Of a stretch of DNA of 64,000 nucleotides, positions 35,451-47,571 are shown in pieces (the stretch's first letter is position 1; every line of letters starts with the position of its first letter). The notes beneath the pieces are model-generated. The model was not told the origin of the DNA. It did not search any database and worked only from the letters and a program-made list of their open reading frames with translations. Location of the stretch: positions 11,240,001-11,304,000 of the forward strand of contig CM073566.1 in assembly GCA_037074615.1 (NCBI GenBank), written 5' to 3'. The stretch comes from Leucaena leucocephala. Taxonomy: Eukaryota > Streptophyta > Magnoliopsida > Fabales > Fabaceae. The position numbers were made by a program, and so were the translations under genes.

Positions 35451-35641
35451 GGTCGCGACGTGAAGTTGAAGAGGTCGCGACTAAAAGCTCCAGAGGCGAC
35501 AGGTCGCGACTAGAAGCAGAGTAGGTCGCGACTACAAACTCCAGAGGCGACAGGTCGCTACTAGAAGCTGAGGAGGTCGCGACTGAAAGTTCCAGAGGCG
35601 AGGAGTCGCGACTAGTGGACACTGAGGTCGCGACCAAAGCT
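35451..35641 (+). repeat. 51-bp tandem repeat, 3 full copies plus a partial (C 3' LTR)
   Basis: Same array as 28306-28496 with one GGTCGCGAC changed to GGTCGCTAC near 35555. Confidence 0.92.
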
Positions 35642-35757
35642 CGAAACCGAAGGTAACACTTCTTTCTCCTTGACTTAAACACATTCGGTAGATCCTGTCT
35701 GGGAATGGAAAAAAATTTTAAAGTTAATTTCCGCTGCGTGTCTTCCAATTCCCTTCA

Positions 35758-37509
35758 TAATGTCGATCGCAAACTCCACTTCACACTCTGAAGGCAATCC
35801 CTGAATCTCCTTTGGAAAGACTTCAGGAAATTCATTGACTACAGGAATCTCCTCGATGCCTTCCTCCACTTCTGTTTGAACAGAAAAGAATACCACATAT
35901 CACTAACATCCTTTCCGTAGACATTTTTCTACCTGAGCCTCTGTCATGAAGTTCAGTTGTACCTCTGAGCTCCGATCAGTGATCTTTGGACCAAGAACCA
36001 GGGTCTTGTTTCTACAGTCCAACATCACATTATTGGAGGATAACCAATTTAAACTGAGTATGACATCAATCTCCCGGAAAGGCATACAGATCAGGTCCAG
36101 GGTGATACTGCAGTGCTCATAACGCACCACACTATTTAGACAGGCATCAGATGTGATCACCCTAGCGTTGGTGGGGGTTTTCACCTGTATATCATAACGC
36201 AACTTACTGATCAGAAGGCCTAGGCATTTAGCACATTCATAAGATATAAAGGAATGACTTGCACCCGAATCAAATAGAGCAGTCATAGCATGATCATTGA
36301 GATAAATTGTACCTTGGATCATCTCAGATGATCGCTGAGCGTCCTCTCTAGTGAGTACAAACACTCGTCCGGCCTTGGCCTTGGATCAGTTATTGCTTGA
36401 GGACATTCTCTGGAAAAATGTCCGGGCTTTCCGCAGGTGTAACAAACGTTCTGGCCCATCAAATATGGTCTATCACCATGATTCTTTCCACACTTTTCAC
36501 ATACTGGGGCCTTTGAATCCCTGTTATTGGATCTGTCACCGAAATTTCCTCTATTCAACTTTTTGTTCTGCCACGGTCACTTCCTCTTCTTATAGCCGCT
36601 CCCACCTGCAGCTTCTTGATTCCGACCGGCCTTGTCCGGGGTTGCCTGATCCTTACTCCCGGATCTGGACAGCATTCGATGATTCATGCTGTTTTCCATA
36701 ATTCGACATGCTTCCACAGCCTTATTGAACTGGCTGTATTGTTGCGGAGTTAACTTCTCCTTTAACATAGAATTTAGCCCTCGAATCATTCTTTCTGTCA
36801 TCCAGTGTTCGTCATCCACTTGGCGTAGGTAAGTTGAATATTGAGATAGCCGGATGAACTTGGCCAAATATTCATCAAAAGCTTCTTTTTCTCCTTGCCT
36901 CAGCATAAGGAATTCGGCCTCCCTTTCATCTCTGACAGATTGAGGAAAATATTTCTCATAAAATTGCTCAAGAAACACTTCCCAGGTAACTGGAATATCT
37001 CTTGCTTGGAGAAGTAACTCTGTATTCTTCCACCATCTATCCGCATCCTTTTCCAATTGATAGATGGCCATTTGGGCCTTGGTTTCAGTTGGGCAGTCGA
37101 GGACCTTAAAGATCTTCTCTAATCTACTGACCCAGTTTTCTGCTATCTGTACTTCAAATGTCCCTTCAAATATGGGAGGATTGTGCTTACAAAACTGAAC
37201 CATCCATTGTTGGATGCTAACTGCCTCCTCCCTTAATTCAACCCGGCTCTGGGGCTGCTCCGCCCGCTGTGGTACTTCTTCAGGTTCTCTACTAGTCGCT
37301 CCTGAAGGCTCTGGCGGTCTTAAATTATTTACAGCTGCTGCTACTGCTGCGGCTATGGCAGCATCTCTTTCCTGCTCATTTCGTGCCTGAGCAGCTCTCA
37401 TTTCTTCTATCATCTTTTATTGTTGCTCTAATCGCTCTAAAATTAGTTGATTAAGATTTCCAGCTTCCTGTGGTTCCTCCGCTAGAATTGTTCTTCTTGT
37501 TCGAACCAT
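35758..37509 (-). pseudogene. B gag and protease, broken
   Basis: Starts with ATG at 37509 (MVRTRRTILAEEPQ). A TAA after LERLEQQ interrupts it before the long ORF 37413-36577: coiled, Ala-rich start, then the capsid with FCKHNPPIFEGTF, YQLEKDADRWWK and FYEKYFPQSVRDEREAEF. A TGA (KKRK*PWQN) precedes the CCHC knuckle (CYTCGKPGHFSREC, in 36558-36319). A four-base loss near 36365 shifts the frame to the protease ORF 36364-35903 with FDSGASHSF and LSLNWL. TAG and TGA follow RKGC, then the linker to EFAIDI, where C interrupts. Confidence 0.9.
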
Positions 37510-37646
37510 TTTGTTATGCTCTAACATAGAAAGGAATGCGATAAACAACAACATTTCTCATTTCATTTCAAACATAGCATACAAAGTACATATTACAGTC
37601 TTACATATGCTACTGTACTAATCTTTTACACATTGGAAACATTACT

Positions 37647-38344
37647 CTAATTTTTCTTAAACTTTATTCTAATATATTCTCCTACTAGGTAGATCCAGTC
37701 GGATATGGTACAGTATGGTTCTCTATCAAAATACTGGTCCAACTCCGATCTCCAGGTAGGAGTCGTCGGCAATACATCATTCATAATTTCTAACCAAAGC
37801 CCCATGGTTAACACGGTTGGATCCCAGGCTTGATATATGGCTTTCACCCTTGTGATAAACTCCTGGTAGACCGTATAATCTTGATCTATGTTTCTGATCA
37901 GGGTCTGCCTCAACTCGTATAGTTGTCGGGCTAATGCTTCCGAGCTCTCAAATTGTTCTCTATTCAGGTTCCTCCCTGGGATCATTCTTACGATTAAACC
38001 TCCCAAATGCATCTCTACTAGGGTCACTTCAGGCCTACTGGGACCTGGCGCATTACTCTGATCACGTACTTGGCTGGATCCTGAACTATCTGTTATATTC
38101 AAGGGTACCGTACTTATGGGAATGGCAGGAATAGGGCCTTCTATCACCATCACCTCTTGATCATCACTCAAAAAGTTTGATCCTACCGAGGAACTTTCCT
38201 CTTCAGAGTCACCAACCACTGGAGATGTCCAGGGGTCAGAATCATTGCTCACTATCTCCTCTTCCAAACTATCCGAACTAGAGACCTCTGGTCTAAACTC
38301 CCATTGGTTTTTGTAGTTTCAGACCCGAATCTATGTCTAGCCAT
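37647..38344 (-). pseudogene. B extra ORF upstream of gag (232 codons, N-terminal frameshift)
   Basis: The frame 38267-37647 is open (206 aa). The matching start is the ATG at 38344 (MARHRFGSETT), separated from it by a one-base loss near 38310. Restoring register in thought gives the same 232-codon length as the homologue in G. The N-terminus is acidic and Ser-rich (DSEEESSSVGSN). The middle has LGGLIVRMIPGRNLNREQFE and a helical stretch RQLYELRQTLIRN. The C-terminus is Trp-rich and basic at the very end (IRIKFKKN). It stops 137 bp before the gag ATG. I do not recognise the family. Confidence 0.75.
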
Positions 38345-38445
38345 CCTGCAAACACTAACTTAGTGTCAATTTTTATGACGGCTTTATCATGGTATATCTA
38401 TCTATAAATCATTTACTCAGAGCATTTCCTAAGCCAGAATCCTTT

Positions 38446-38457
38446 GCTCTGATACCA
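38446..38457 (-). other. B primer-binding site
   Basis: The minus strand reads TGGTATCAGAGC, three bases inside the 5' LTR edge. It matches initiator tRNA-Met over 12 nt. Confidence 0.9.
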
Positions 38458-39397
38458 AAATGTCACATCCTTATTTTTATACATCTTAGGAACCATTCAG
38501 TAGCATTTGGAACCGCTTTCAGGGTTATTAAAGTCCAAATTCTCAATCTGGAATTTTATTCTTTTTGGGGACTGTTCACTATGCCAAATTCCAGATGAGT
38601 GACTTGACTTTGAAAAATCATAACTAATTCTAGAAAAATCGAAACGAAGTGGTTCAAAGTGATAAATGAATATAACTCAATTATCTTTCAGGGAAAAATC
38701 ATTGGTTGACCATTACTTGACCAATTCAACGTGGGTCAACATTTCAAATTTACTGTTCATCCAGTGATTTTCTCCTGAATCCAGCATTCTGGTCCCCAAT
38801 TTTAGCATTTTATATATTTTCTTGTAGACATCCAAATGGGGAATTATATATATCAAATTAAATCTTATTATGTCTACTTTTTACCCTAAAAATTTCGTAC
38901 ATTAATTCAATCATTTGCTATTTTTAATGATTTATCAAACATGAATAGGTCTTCACGAATTACTGTTCACTGAGCCTATTTTCAGCATTTAGTCTTTACA
39001 TACACATGCATACAACCAACACATATCAGTCATACATGCCAGATAACAATTAATATTAAATAATCAACTGTTATATATTAGTGTATGATTAACCCCCTCA
39101 TATTTTTATTAAATCTTTCACTGTCTAAAATCCGGCAGCATAACTGCTACAATTCTTCTTTAGAAAGTAACCGATGTTGTACCGATTCGGTAATTCCCTC
39201 ATGAGAACTACCATTCTACGTAGTACCCAGGAAAGGCTGGATGAACCTGCTGGGTCCACTCACTTCCAGCCTCCTTAGACAGCACTACGTACAAAGTACG
39301 TATCAGTTCCTTTCCCTGTTCCTGCTTCCTTGCCAGAATTTTGGCAGCATAACGGCGTCTCTTAAGATTTCCAAATTTTATTTTGACAGAACCTCCC

Positions 39398-39651
39398 CTA
39401 TAATGTTATATTTGGGAATGAGATTCAAAATAATCCCAGTAGCAATAATCATAACAATATATGTAATGCAGAGTGACGGTGCTTGCTTGTGATTGTGTAC
39501 AGATAAGTATGCTGCATGCTTCCATATTAAATAACATATGATCATAGCATTGGAATAGAGCTTCAAGCATACCATATAAGACAACAATCCAACCAAACCA
39601 AAGCACAACAAATCACAAAGGCATTACATAAGAGTTAGGATTAGTTGCTAC
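39398..39651 (-). other. Putative LTR leader intron (B 5' LTR) with hairpin at 39419-39438
   Basis: Same donor and acceptor as the 3' LTR copy. One extra mismatch in the stem (TAATCCCA arm). The acceptor-side sequence is ATTATAG here and ATTACAG in the other copy. Confidence 0.35.
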
Positions 39652-39793
39652 CTTGAAGGCAGAACTCCAGAACTTCTCTACTACTTCCAACTTCACCAGA
39701 ACTTCCTTACTTCTTTCTTTCTCTCACTTTCTCTCTCAAGAACTTCTTTCTTCCTCTCTTTCTTGCTTGTGCCGAAATGAGGAGCTAGGGGGG

Positions 39794-39801
39794 TATTTAT
39801 A
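39794..39801 (-). promoter_or_regulatory. LTR TATA box (B 5' LTR)
   Basis: TATAAATACCCCCC on the minus strand. As the 5' LTR this would be the promoter of B's genomic RNA. Confidence 0.65.
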
Positions 39802-42558
39802 GTGTTGAGCAATGGCAATCTTGTAATTTTGAAGACTTATGATCCTGTGGTCCTGGTTTTTCCTGGAATTTCCTATTTTCTTTTATTCCTTTTACTGCAT
39901 CATGCATGACATCACTCAATGCCAAATCATGGGACACCTCACCACCCACATTCTTCATGTGACGAAATTGAGAGGGAGCTAGAGCCTTCTGGAAGCTTTC
40001 CGGTCCAACCCGGTACCGGCCCGGTCCATCTCCTTGAAAACTGTGCCGTTTCCTGAATCTGATTTTTCTGAAAATCCTTTTTATCTCTACTGACCTCACA
40101 TTTAGTATCTAGACCCTTTATATCATTAATTTTTTAATACTGGGTCCAGACTCAGTTACAGATCCCCTGCGAAATGACCAAAATGCCCTTGGTGCCCTTT
40201 CTTGTCCTATTTTAACCCTAAGGGCAAAATCGTCATTTCACACCTTTCTGGACCTGGTCATAGCATATACTGGCTCTAGTCAACCTTATTTAGATATGGC
40301 TTAGCCTCTCAGCCTGTCTAGAATGACCAGAATATCCTCCATTCATCTGCTAGCCTTTAGTACAACACAGGGGATTTTTCGTAATTTCGTACTTTTCCGG
40401 GGTTCTGCTGGACACTGGCCCACCTATCAGTCCAAGAGTCTTATTGGGCCTCTAATGGCCCCATTTTTGGGCTTCCTGGGTCCATTACCTGTATGGCACG
40501 TATTACGAGGAATCTTCCTCTGCACCAGTTCACCGAATATTTTAATTATTATTTACCGATTATACACCTTTCTGGACACCGGCTCCTTTTCCCAGATACA
40601 GTGTCCTACTGTGTTCAGGCATCCCTGTGGGTTATAACAGTCATCTGACTGAAGTCATCCGATCGCATTCAGCCCCTTTAAAAATACCGATAAATCTCCT
40701 ACTCGGATCCCCGGAGGCCTCATACTCCCGTATGGATTTGCTAATTTGTGAATAACTTTTTCTACAGACCTCCTATCGGTATTCTGTCTGTTTCTTGTCA
40801 TCCACCCCATAAGGGTGCATCATCTTGTAATTTCTCACTTATATCTGCAATCTAGGGTATCCGGTATAAATTTTTATAACTTTCGGACCATAAGTCCATT
40901 TTTTGCTATCTGGAGTCTTCAAAAATTCCGGTATTAGGCTGGATTACCCAGCGTCACTGAAATGCCACCGATCAGTCCAAACCACTTCTGGCCTAATTTT
41001 TCTTTAATTATACTTTAGCCGCAGGGAACTTTTTCTTCTTTGCACTTAAGTCCCTTTATTTGGCTAAAATTACACTTTAAGACCCCACATTTTTGTCTAC
41101 CTTTCTTTCCTAACCTTAAACTTTCCATATTTGCATTTAAGTCCTTTCATTTCTTTTCTTTTGCAATTTAATCCTTTTCTTTACATAAAGGACGACATCT
41201 TTTTCCTGAAATAGAACTCATATATTCCATTTAATCTATACATGGAAATCAGTACAGAAATTAAGGATATTATAGGCGAGAAATGTCATATCCCTAATTT
41301 TCTTATCTGGTATGTATGTACGGTTTGTACGTAATATATATGAGATTCTCTAAGGAAAGTGTTGCAATTTAAGGAAGGAAAGGGATTAAATTATAAATAA
41401 TGGAAAGTTCAAGGACTTAAGTGAAGTTTATAAGAGTTCTAGGGCCAAAATAGAAGGTAGACATAAATATTGGACCATTAAGTGTAATTTCAAAAAGTTT
41501 AAGGATTTAAATATAATTTATCAAAAGTTCAAGGGAAAAAGTATAATTATGAAGAAATTGAGCCGAAAAAGGCTCAAAACTGGCCTGGAACATAATAGTC
41601 CCAAATTTTAACAGTAAATAGAAATAATTATTTCGGTCAGTTTAACTTGTCACAGAATTTTGATTTGAGGTCCCGATAAATTGATATAAATTTTTAAAGT
41701 TGGGAAAAATATTATAGTATTTCTCAGACCTCAAAATTAAATAAAACTTTATAGTAAATTCCTATAATTAATATGAGAATTTATAAAACTGACAGAGTGA
41801 GAAAAGGAAGCCTGTAGAATTTTTAATGGAATTTAAAGTGGAATAAAATACCCGATGAATACCTTCGGGAGAGATTTCTCGGGATTTGCACCATAAAGGT
41901 AGTGGACCCATATAAAGGTTGAAAATGGTGTCCCAAAGGCCCATTAAGGTGGTTGAACAGTTGTGTAGGCCAGAGTCCAGAGGAACTCCAGAAGAGTACA
42001 AAATTACGAAAATGCCCCTTTGTTGTAATAATGAACAAGAGATGAATGAAGGACATTTTGATCATTTTGGATAGGAAAAAAAGCCAAGGTAAGTACAGGA
42101 ATAATTAATCACAGTCAGTATATGCCCTGATAGGGTATAAAGAGGTGTGAAATGACAATTTTGCCCTTAGGGTTAAAATAGTGCAAAAAGTGCACCAAGG
42201 GCATTTTGGTCATTTCTCAAGGGATGGATAGTAGATAAATACTCATTCTAACAATGTCAATGGTAGGAAAAATCTAAACACTAGTTTTTATCTCAGAATA
42301 CATATTCTGGAATATTATAAAAATTGGGAACATAAAACTGTCTGGTTTTTGTGAAACTGACCGCATTGGTATCGGACTGGACTGGAAATTTTTCTATCAG
42401 TATTTTTCCATTATTTGCGTCAAACATATCCTTCATGACTTCATGGATGATGTCATTAATGAGGCTTCTAGGGCAAGCTTCTTGGAAGGTGGATTATGGA
42501 CCATTAGATCAAATAGTAACCAAAGTAATCTTGGCCTTCCATTTCCACCCAATTTTTC

Positions 42559-42566
42559 TATAAATA
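42559..42566 (+). promoter_or_regulatory. LTR TATA box (A)
   Basis: TATAAATATCCCCC, close to the extended motif of the other gypsy LTRs. Confidence 0.65.
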
Positions 42567-42672
42567 TCCCCCATTTTCAGACTTGATTGGGCACCTTGGA
42601 TACCTTAGGGAACCTCTGCCAAAATTTCCTTTGGAGCAAGAAAGAAGCGTACAACTTGGAGCAACAAGAAAG

Positions 42673-43653
42673 GTAACTAGTTCCTTTGTTCTTCGACTGT
42701 ATTCTAGCAAGTTGGCTTTTAGTTTTAAGAGGTTTTTGTGACATGTTTCCCTTGATGGTGATGTTGGACATGCTGTTCATATGTGATATGAATATGAGTT
42801 TTATGTTATAGATAGTTTAGATGAGCTTAAACAAGCTAGAATCAAGTGGTACGAGCTTAGAAATCCAAGTATGCATGTTAATAGAATGTTGTGTTCTTGG
42901 CTGTTACTATATAAATCACTGTTTATATATTAGAATTTCATGATTTTGATGCTTCCAATGTGTTTAAAATGGAAATTTGTGGGGGGATAAAGTAGAAAAA
43001 TAAGTATTGGAAGCATTGGAATCAAAATGAGAATTTTTGGAAAATATAGGAGTCATTTCAGTTTCGTACAGAAGGCAAGGATGTGATTTGATTTTGGAAA
43101 TTCTGATTTCATATTTGGATTCTACATGAAAAATTATGTGGAATTTAACCATGAGAAATTATTTTAGAAGGATGGAAGTATAAGTCATAAAATTAGACAA
43201 AGAATAGAATATAGTGAGAACCTAGTCTTGGAATTGTTTTGAAGTTGAGTTGTAACTTGATGTTACTTTGTAATGATTAGGTTTTGACATTTGTGTGGGA
43301 AGAAGATCATCTCAAGAAGAGTGTGACAATAATAACTTAAGAGTTAGCAAGAATACCTAACTATAATCTTATGTTTGTTTGACTTTATGCTTGCTTGTTA
43401 GTTATGATTATTGGTTGAGCTTAAGTTAATGTTATGATGATGATCATGAAGTATGAATGATTGTAACTCCTTGAAACTAATATCATGACAATATGCATGT
43501 TAGAGTTTGCTTATATATGCTTACAAAGTAGCTCCCATATTATGATAACATGTTAGGCATTTAATCAAGCATGCATGTTATTATAGTTTGTATGACTTGC
43601 TATTGAGATTTCCATGAAATCTCATTCTTTCCATATACATAACCATGTTATAG
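42673..43653 (+). other. Putative LTR leader intron (A) with hairpin at 43604-43624
   Basis: Donor AAG|GTAACT; hairpin arms TGAGATTTC / GAAATCTCA around CAT; acceptor TTATAG|GTG. 981 nt; the L copy gives about 976 nt after removing M. Confidence 0.35.
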
Positions 43654-44422
43654 GTGCTAGAATATCTCAAGGAAAAAGGGTAAATATGGATGGTTCAACT
43701 TGTATAATAAGTTATGTTGATTACTTAACCTTATGAGATGGCATTATGGGATGCATAGTATAAGATACTGTGTACGTATGTTAAGGCAGTACTCTTGGCA
43801 TGAAAATAGTTAATAAACAAAGATTTAAATGCACACCAAGAATGCCTCAATTTGTTAAGTATTTGATGTATTACAATTTTTCAAAGTTGGACATAAAATC
43901 CAGAACAAGATAAAACGAGTAACAAGAGGCTGTGAGGTTCATGTGCGAATTTCAAATAGCAAATGAATGAATTTTTCTACAAACTTTTATGAGCTTAAAG
44001 TACACATCTGGAGTTATAAATACATATGTAACACGTCTCATTTGGACAAGTGAACAAGGAGAAATGAATTTTTGAAAATAAGGGAAGGAAATTCGAACTT
44101 CTAGATTTACCAAATGAAGAGTATTTTTCAACGAATAAACTGATTTCATTTGGGCAAGAAAACCTCAATTTCATATTTTTCCTTCAAATTTGAATAAAAT
44201 AAATTTCATTAGAAATTGGGACCACCCTATTTTGATTTTTCTAGATTTAATTATGAATTTTCAAATTTCAAGTTGTATTCTAGAATACCAAATGAACAGT
44301 ATGAGTGAACAGTAACGAAAACCCTTTTCTTGAAAATTCATATTTCTAGGTTAAAGAGGTAATCAATTGGTTCAAGTTACTTCCAATTGAGTATATCTAA
44401 GAGTGAAATTATGGATGTGACA

Positions 44423-44502
44423 TACTCCGCTAGATGTCAAGATAATTTGGCTAAGGCACTGACTACATTTTGAGGACAAAATTTATTTTAAGAGGGGAGA
44501 AT
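44423..44502 (+). mobile_element. 3' interior end and polypurine tract of a K-type element
   Basis: Right flank of A. It includes TTTTGAGGACAAAATTTA and AAGAGGGGAGAA directly before an LTR start, the standard gypsy 3' end. It shows that A landed inside a K-type element. Confidence 0.75.
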
Positions 44503-45154
44503 TGTAATATCCCAATTTTTAGGTCCAGTGACTCAGAAATTAGCCTGAATATATAGGCTAACAGACCCCTTTGAGCAGAAGTCCCAAAAATATACAGAGG
44601 GTTTTTAGGGACTAAACTGCAAATAAGTGAAAGTATAAGGACTTTATGTAAATAGCGAAAGTCCCTAGGGGTATAATGGTCATTTTGAAAAAGAAATGAC
44701 TAAAGTGAAAGTTCAAAAAGTTTCATAGTGCAAAAATAAAAGTAGACACAAGATATGGGCCATTAGGTGTAATTATGAAAAGTTAAGGGGACTTAATTGA
44801 AAAAAGGAAAATCTTCCAGGGGTAAAATTATAATTATAGAAAGTTGAGCCCGAAGTGTCTAGAACTGCCCAGAAGCATTTAAGTCCCAAATTTCATCAGT
44901 AGATATAGAAAGTTATGCTGGTTAATCTAGCCTGATACAGAAATTTTATTGAAGTTACAGATAGAAGATATTTATCTGATAGTCCAAAATTTATCATAAT
45001 TTTTTATTAGACTTTATGGACCTCAGATATAAATGAAAAGTTATAGAAAAGTGTGTCCCATAAATCCAGAGGTTAGGGAACTGACGGAACACCGAAAGGA
45101 GTTTTGTAGGAAAAGTTATTCACGTTTTAGTAAATTTTGACGTGAGATTGTTGA
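44503..45154 (+). mobile_element. K-type 3' LTR, first 650 bp
   Basis: Starts TGTAATATCCC and follows K (1579-2210) closely, up to ATTTTGACG(T/G)GAG. It is then interrupted by L. Confidence 0.8.
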
Positions 45155-45982
45155 TGTCATATCCTTAATTTCACCCTCAGATATACTCAATTGGAAGTAG
45201 CTTATACCAATTAAATACCTCTTTAACTTAGACATACGAATTTTCAAGAAAAATGTTCTTGGTACTGTTCACTTGGTACTATTTATTTGGTATTCCAGAA
45301 TACAGCCTAAACTATGAAAATTCATAATTAAATCTAAAAAAATAAAAATAGGGTGGTTCCAATTTCTAATGGAAGCTCATTTATTGAAATTTGAAAGAAA
45401 AATATAAAACCAAGGTTTCATTGTCCAAATGAAATTAGTTTATTCATTGAAAAACAATGTTCATTTGGTAAATCTAGAAGTTCCAGTTTCCTTACCCTAT
45501 TTCTAAAAATTCATTTCTCCTTGTTCACTTATCCAAATGAGACGTGTTACATATGGATTTAAATCTCTAGATGTGTACTTTAAACTCATAAAATTTTGTG
45601 AAAAAAATTGTTTATTTAATATTTGAAATCAATGCATTAACCTCAACCTCTGGTTGCTCATTTTATCTTGTTCCAGATTTTTATTTCCAACTTGGAAAAT
45701 CATAATAAATAGAATAACCAATTGAGGCGTTCTTGGTGTCCATTTAAAGCTATGGATCTTAACTATTTTTATGCCAAATTTCAAGCCAAAAATCATTGGT
45801 TAAGTCAAGGAAACTATCGTCACAAGAGTACTGCCACAAAATACGTACATACTATCATGTACTATGCATCCCATAATGTCAAGTAGTCATCTTAACTTAT
45901 GATACAAATTCAACCATCCACATTTACCCTTTTTCCTTGAGATGCTCTAGCACCTATAGCATGATTATGCATATGGAAAGAA

Positions 45983-46003
45983 TGAGATTTCATGGAAATC
46001 TCA
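45983..46003 (-). other. Conserved LTR hairpin (L)
   Basis: Perfect 9-bp stem TGAGATTTC / GAAATCTCA with a 3-nt loop, then AATAGCAA (plus strand), the complement of TTGCTATT. Confidence 0.7.
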
Positions 46004-47571
46004 ATAGCAAGTCATACAAACTATAATAACATGCATGCTTGATTAAATGCTTAACATGTTAGCATGCTATGGGAGCTACTTTATAATCATACATAAGAAA
46101 ATTGTAACATGCATATTGTCATGACATTGGATGCCAGGAGTTGCAATCATTCATACTTCATCATCATCATAACATCATCTTAAGCTCAACTGAGAATCAC
46201 AACAACAAATAAGCATACAATCAAACAAATATAAGATTATAGTTAGGCATTCTTGCTACCTCTTAGGTTATCCTTGTCACACTCTTCTTGAGATGGTCTT
46301 CTTCCCACACAAATGTCAAAACCTAGCCATTACAAAGTAACATCAAGTTACAACTCAACTTCAAAATAATTCTAAGACTGGATTCTCATATATTCCATTC
46401 TTTGTCTAACTTATGATTTATACTTCCATCTTTCTAAAATAAATTCTCATGGTTCATTTCCATATAATTTTTTATGTAGAATCCAAATATGAAATCATAA
46501 TTTCCAAAATCAAATCACATCCTTGACTACTATACAAAACCGAAATGACTCCTATATTTTTAAAAAGTTCTCATTTTAATTCCAATGCTTCCACTACTTA
46601 TTTCTCTACTTTATCCCCACACAATTTTTTATTTTAAACACATTGCAAGTGAAACATCCTTACGTTCGTATGTCTTAGGGACCATTCAGTAGCATTTAGA
46701 ACCACTTTCAAGGTCATTGAAGTCCAATTTCTCAATCTGGAGTTTTACTCTTATCGAGTACTGTTCACTGGGTAAATTCCAGATGAGTGACCCGACTTCA
46801 AAAAATCATAACTAATTCTAGAAAAATCAAAATGAAGTGGTTCTAGTTGATAAATGAAGATAACTCAATTATATTTCAGGGAAAAATAACTAGTTGACCA
46901 TTAATTGACCAAGTCAACGTCAGTCAATGTGTCAACTTTACTGTTCATCCCACGTTTTTCTCCCTGAATCCAGCATTCTGGTCCCAACTTTGATAATTTA
47001 TATCTCCTTGTGTAGACATCCAAATGAGTCATACTATATATCAAATCGAATCTTGGTATGTATACTATCTACCATAAAAATTTAATACATTAATTCATCC
47101 ATTTACTATTTTTAATTATGGGTCAAACATCCTCATGTCTCCACGGGTTACTGTTCATAGCGTTAATTTTCAGCAACCAATATTACATACATAGGCATAC
47201 ATCCATCATATATCAGTCAAACATGCCAAACAATAATTATTATTAATTAATAAGTTGTTTTACATCAGGGTATGTACATAAACTCTCATACTGCTATTAC
47301 ATCTTTTTCTGCCTGAAATCCGGCAGCATAACCGCTACGCTTCATCTGTACAAAGAACTGAACCATACTGATTCGGTAATCCCCTCATGAGAACTACCAT
47401 TCTACGTAGTACCCAGGAAAGACTAGATGAACCGGCTAGGTCCACTCACTTCTAGCCTCCTTAGACAGCACTACGTACACAGTACTTATCATATACTGAT
47501 GTTCAGTCTTTACTTCGGCAGCATAACGGCGTCTCTTAAAATTCCCAAAATTTATTTCGACATAACCTCCC

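Larger units (their letters stand above)
26678..35757 (+). mobile_element. Element C: complete Ty1/copia retrotransposon (9.1 kb)
   Basis: Two near-identical LTRs (1935 and 1945 bp), primer site, leader, one gag-pol reading frame, polypurine tract and duplication TAATG (26673-26677 and 35758-35762). The order protease, integrase, RT, RNase H is diagnostic of copia. It is inserted antisense in B's pol at the protease-RT linker. LTR differences by eye are about nine substitutions, one single-base gap and one 11-bp AT gap. It is the youngest element here. Confidence 0.96.
33813..35757 (+). mobile_element. C 3' LTR
   Basis: Same termini as the 5' LTR; 10 bp longer, from an extra 11 bp of TA repeat near 34745 and a one-base loss near 34685. 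TATA-like box at 35106-35113. Confidence 0.95.
20974..41274 (-). mobile_element. Element B: Ty3/gypsy chromovirus (Tekay/Del-like), interrupted by C
   Basis: Read on the minus strand: 5' LTR 41274-38461, primer site 38457-38446, an extra ORF, gag and protease, copia insertion C, RT and RNase H, integrase and chromodomain, polypurine tract, 3' LTR 23816-20974. Target duplication is GGCGA. Without C it is about 11.2 kb. Its LTRs differ by roughly 1.5-2% by eye plus one deletion of about 29 bp in the 5' copy (near 40955). All ORFs carry stops or shifts. Confidence 0.93.
38461..41274 (-). mobile_element. B 5' LTR (2814 bp)
   Basis: Pairs with 20974-23816. The outer terminus is TA instead of TG. 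About 29 bp present at 23475-23505 are missing near 40955, between short ACT repeats. Promoter 39794-39801, hairpin 39419-39438, candidate leader intron 39398-39651. Confidence 0.93.
7994..44422 (+). mobile_element. Element A: Ty3/gypsy retrotransposon, hugely expanded by nested insertions
   Basis: It starts TGTCATATCC and ends GGATGTGACA. It is flanked by the 5-bp duplication TACTC (7989-7993 and 44423-44427), which proves both outer ends belong to one insertion. The parts of A itself are 7994-8175, 11643-12708, 17149-20973 and 41275-44422. Everything between is D, E1, F, E2, B and C. The 3' part of the 5' LTR, the primer site and most of gag are missing, through a deletion ending near 12708. 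A is inserted in the 3' interior of a K-type element. Confidence 0.9.
41284..44422 (+). mobile_element. A 3' LTR (3139 bp, complete)
   Basis: TGTCATATCC to GGATGTGACA, followed by TACTC. It serves as the reference for the A/L family: promoter 42559-42566, donor-like AG|GTAACT at 42673, hairpin 43604-43624, acceptor-like TTATAG ending 43653. Confidence 0.92.
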
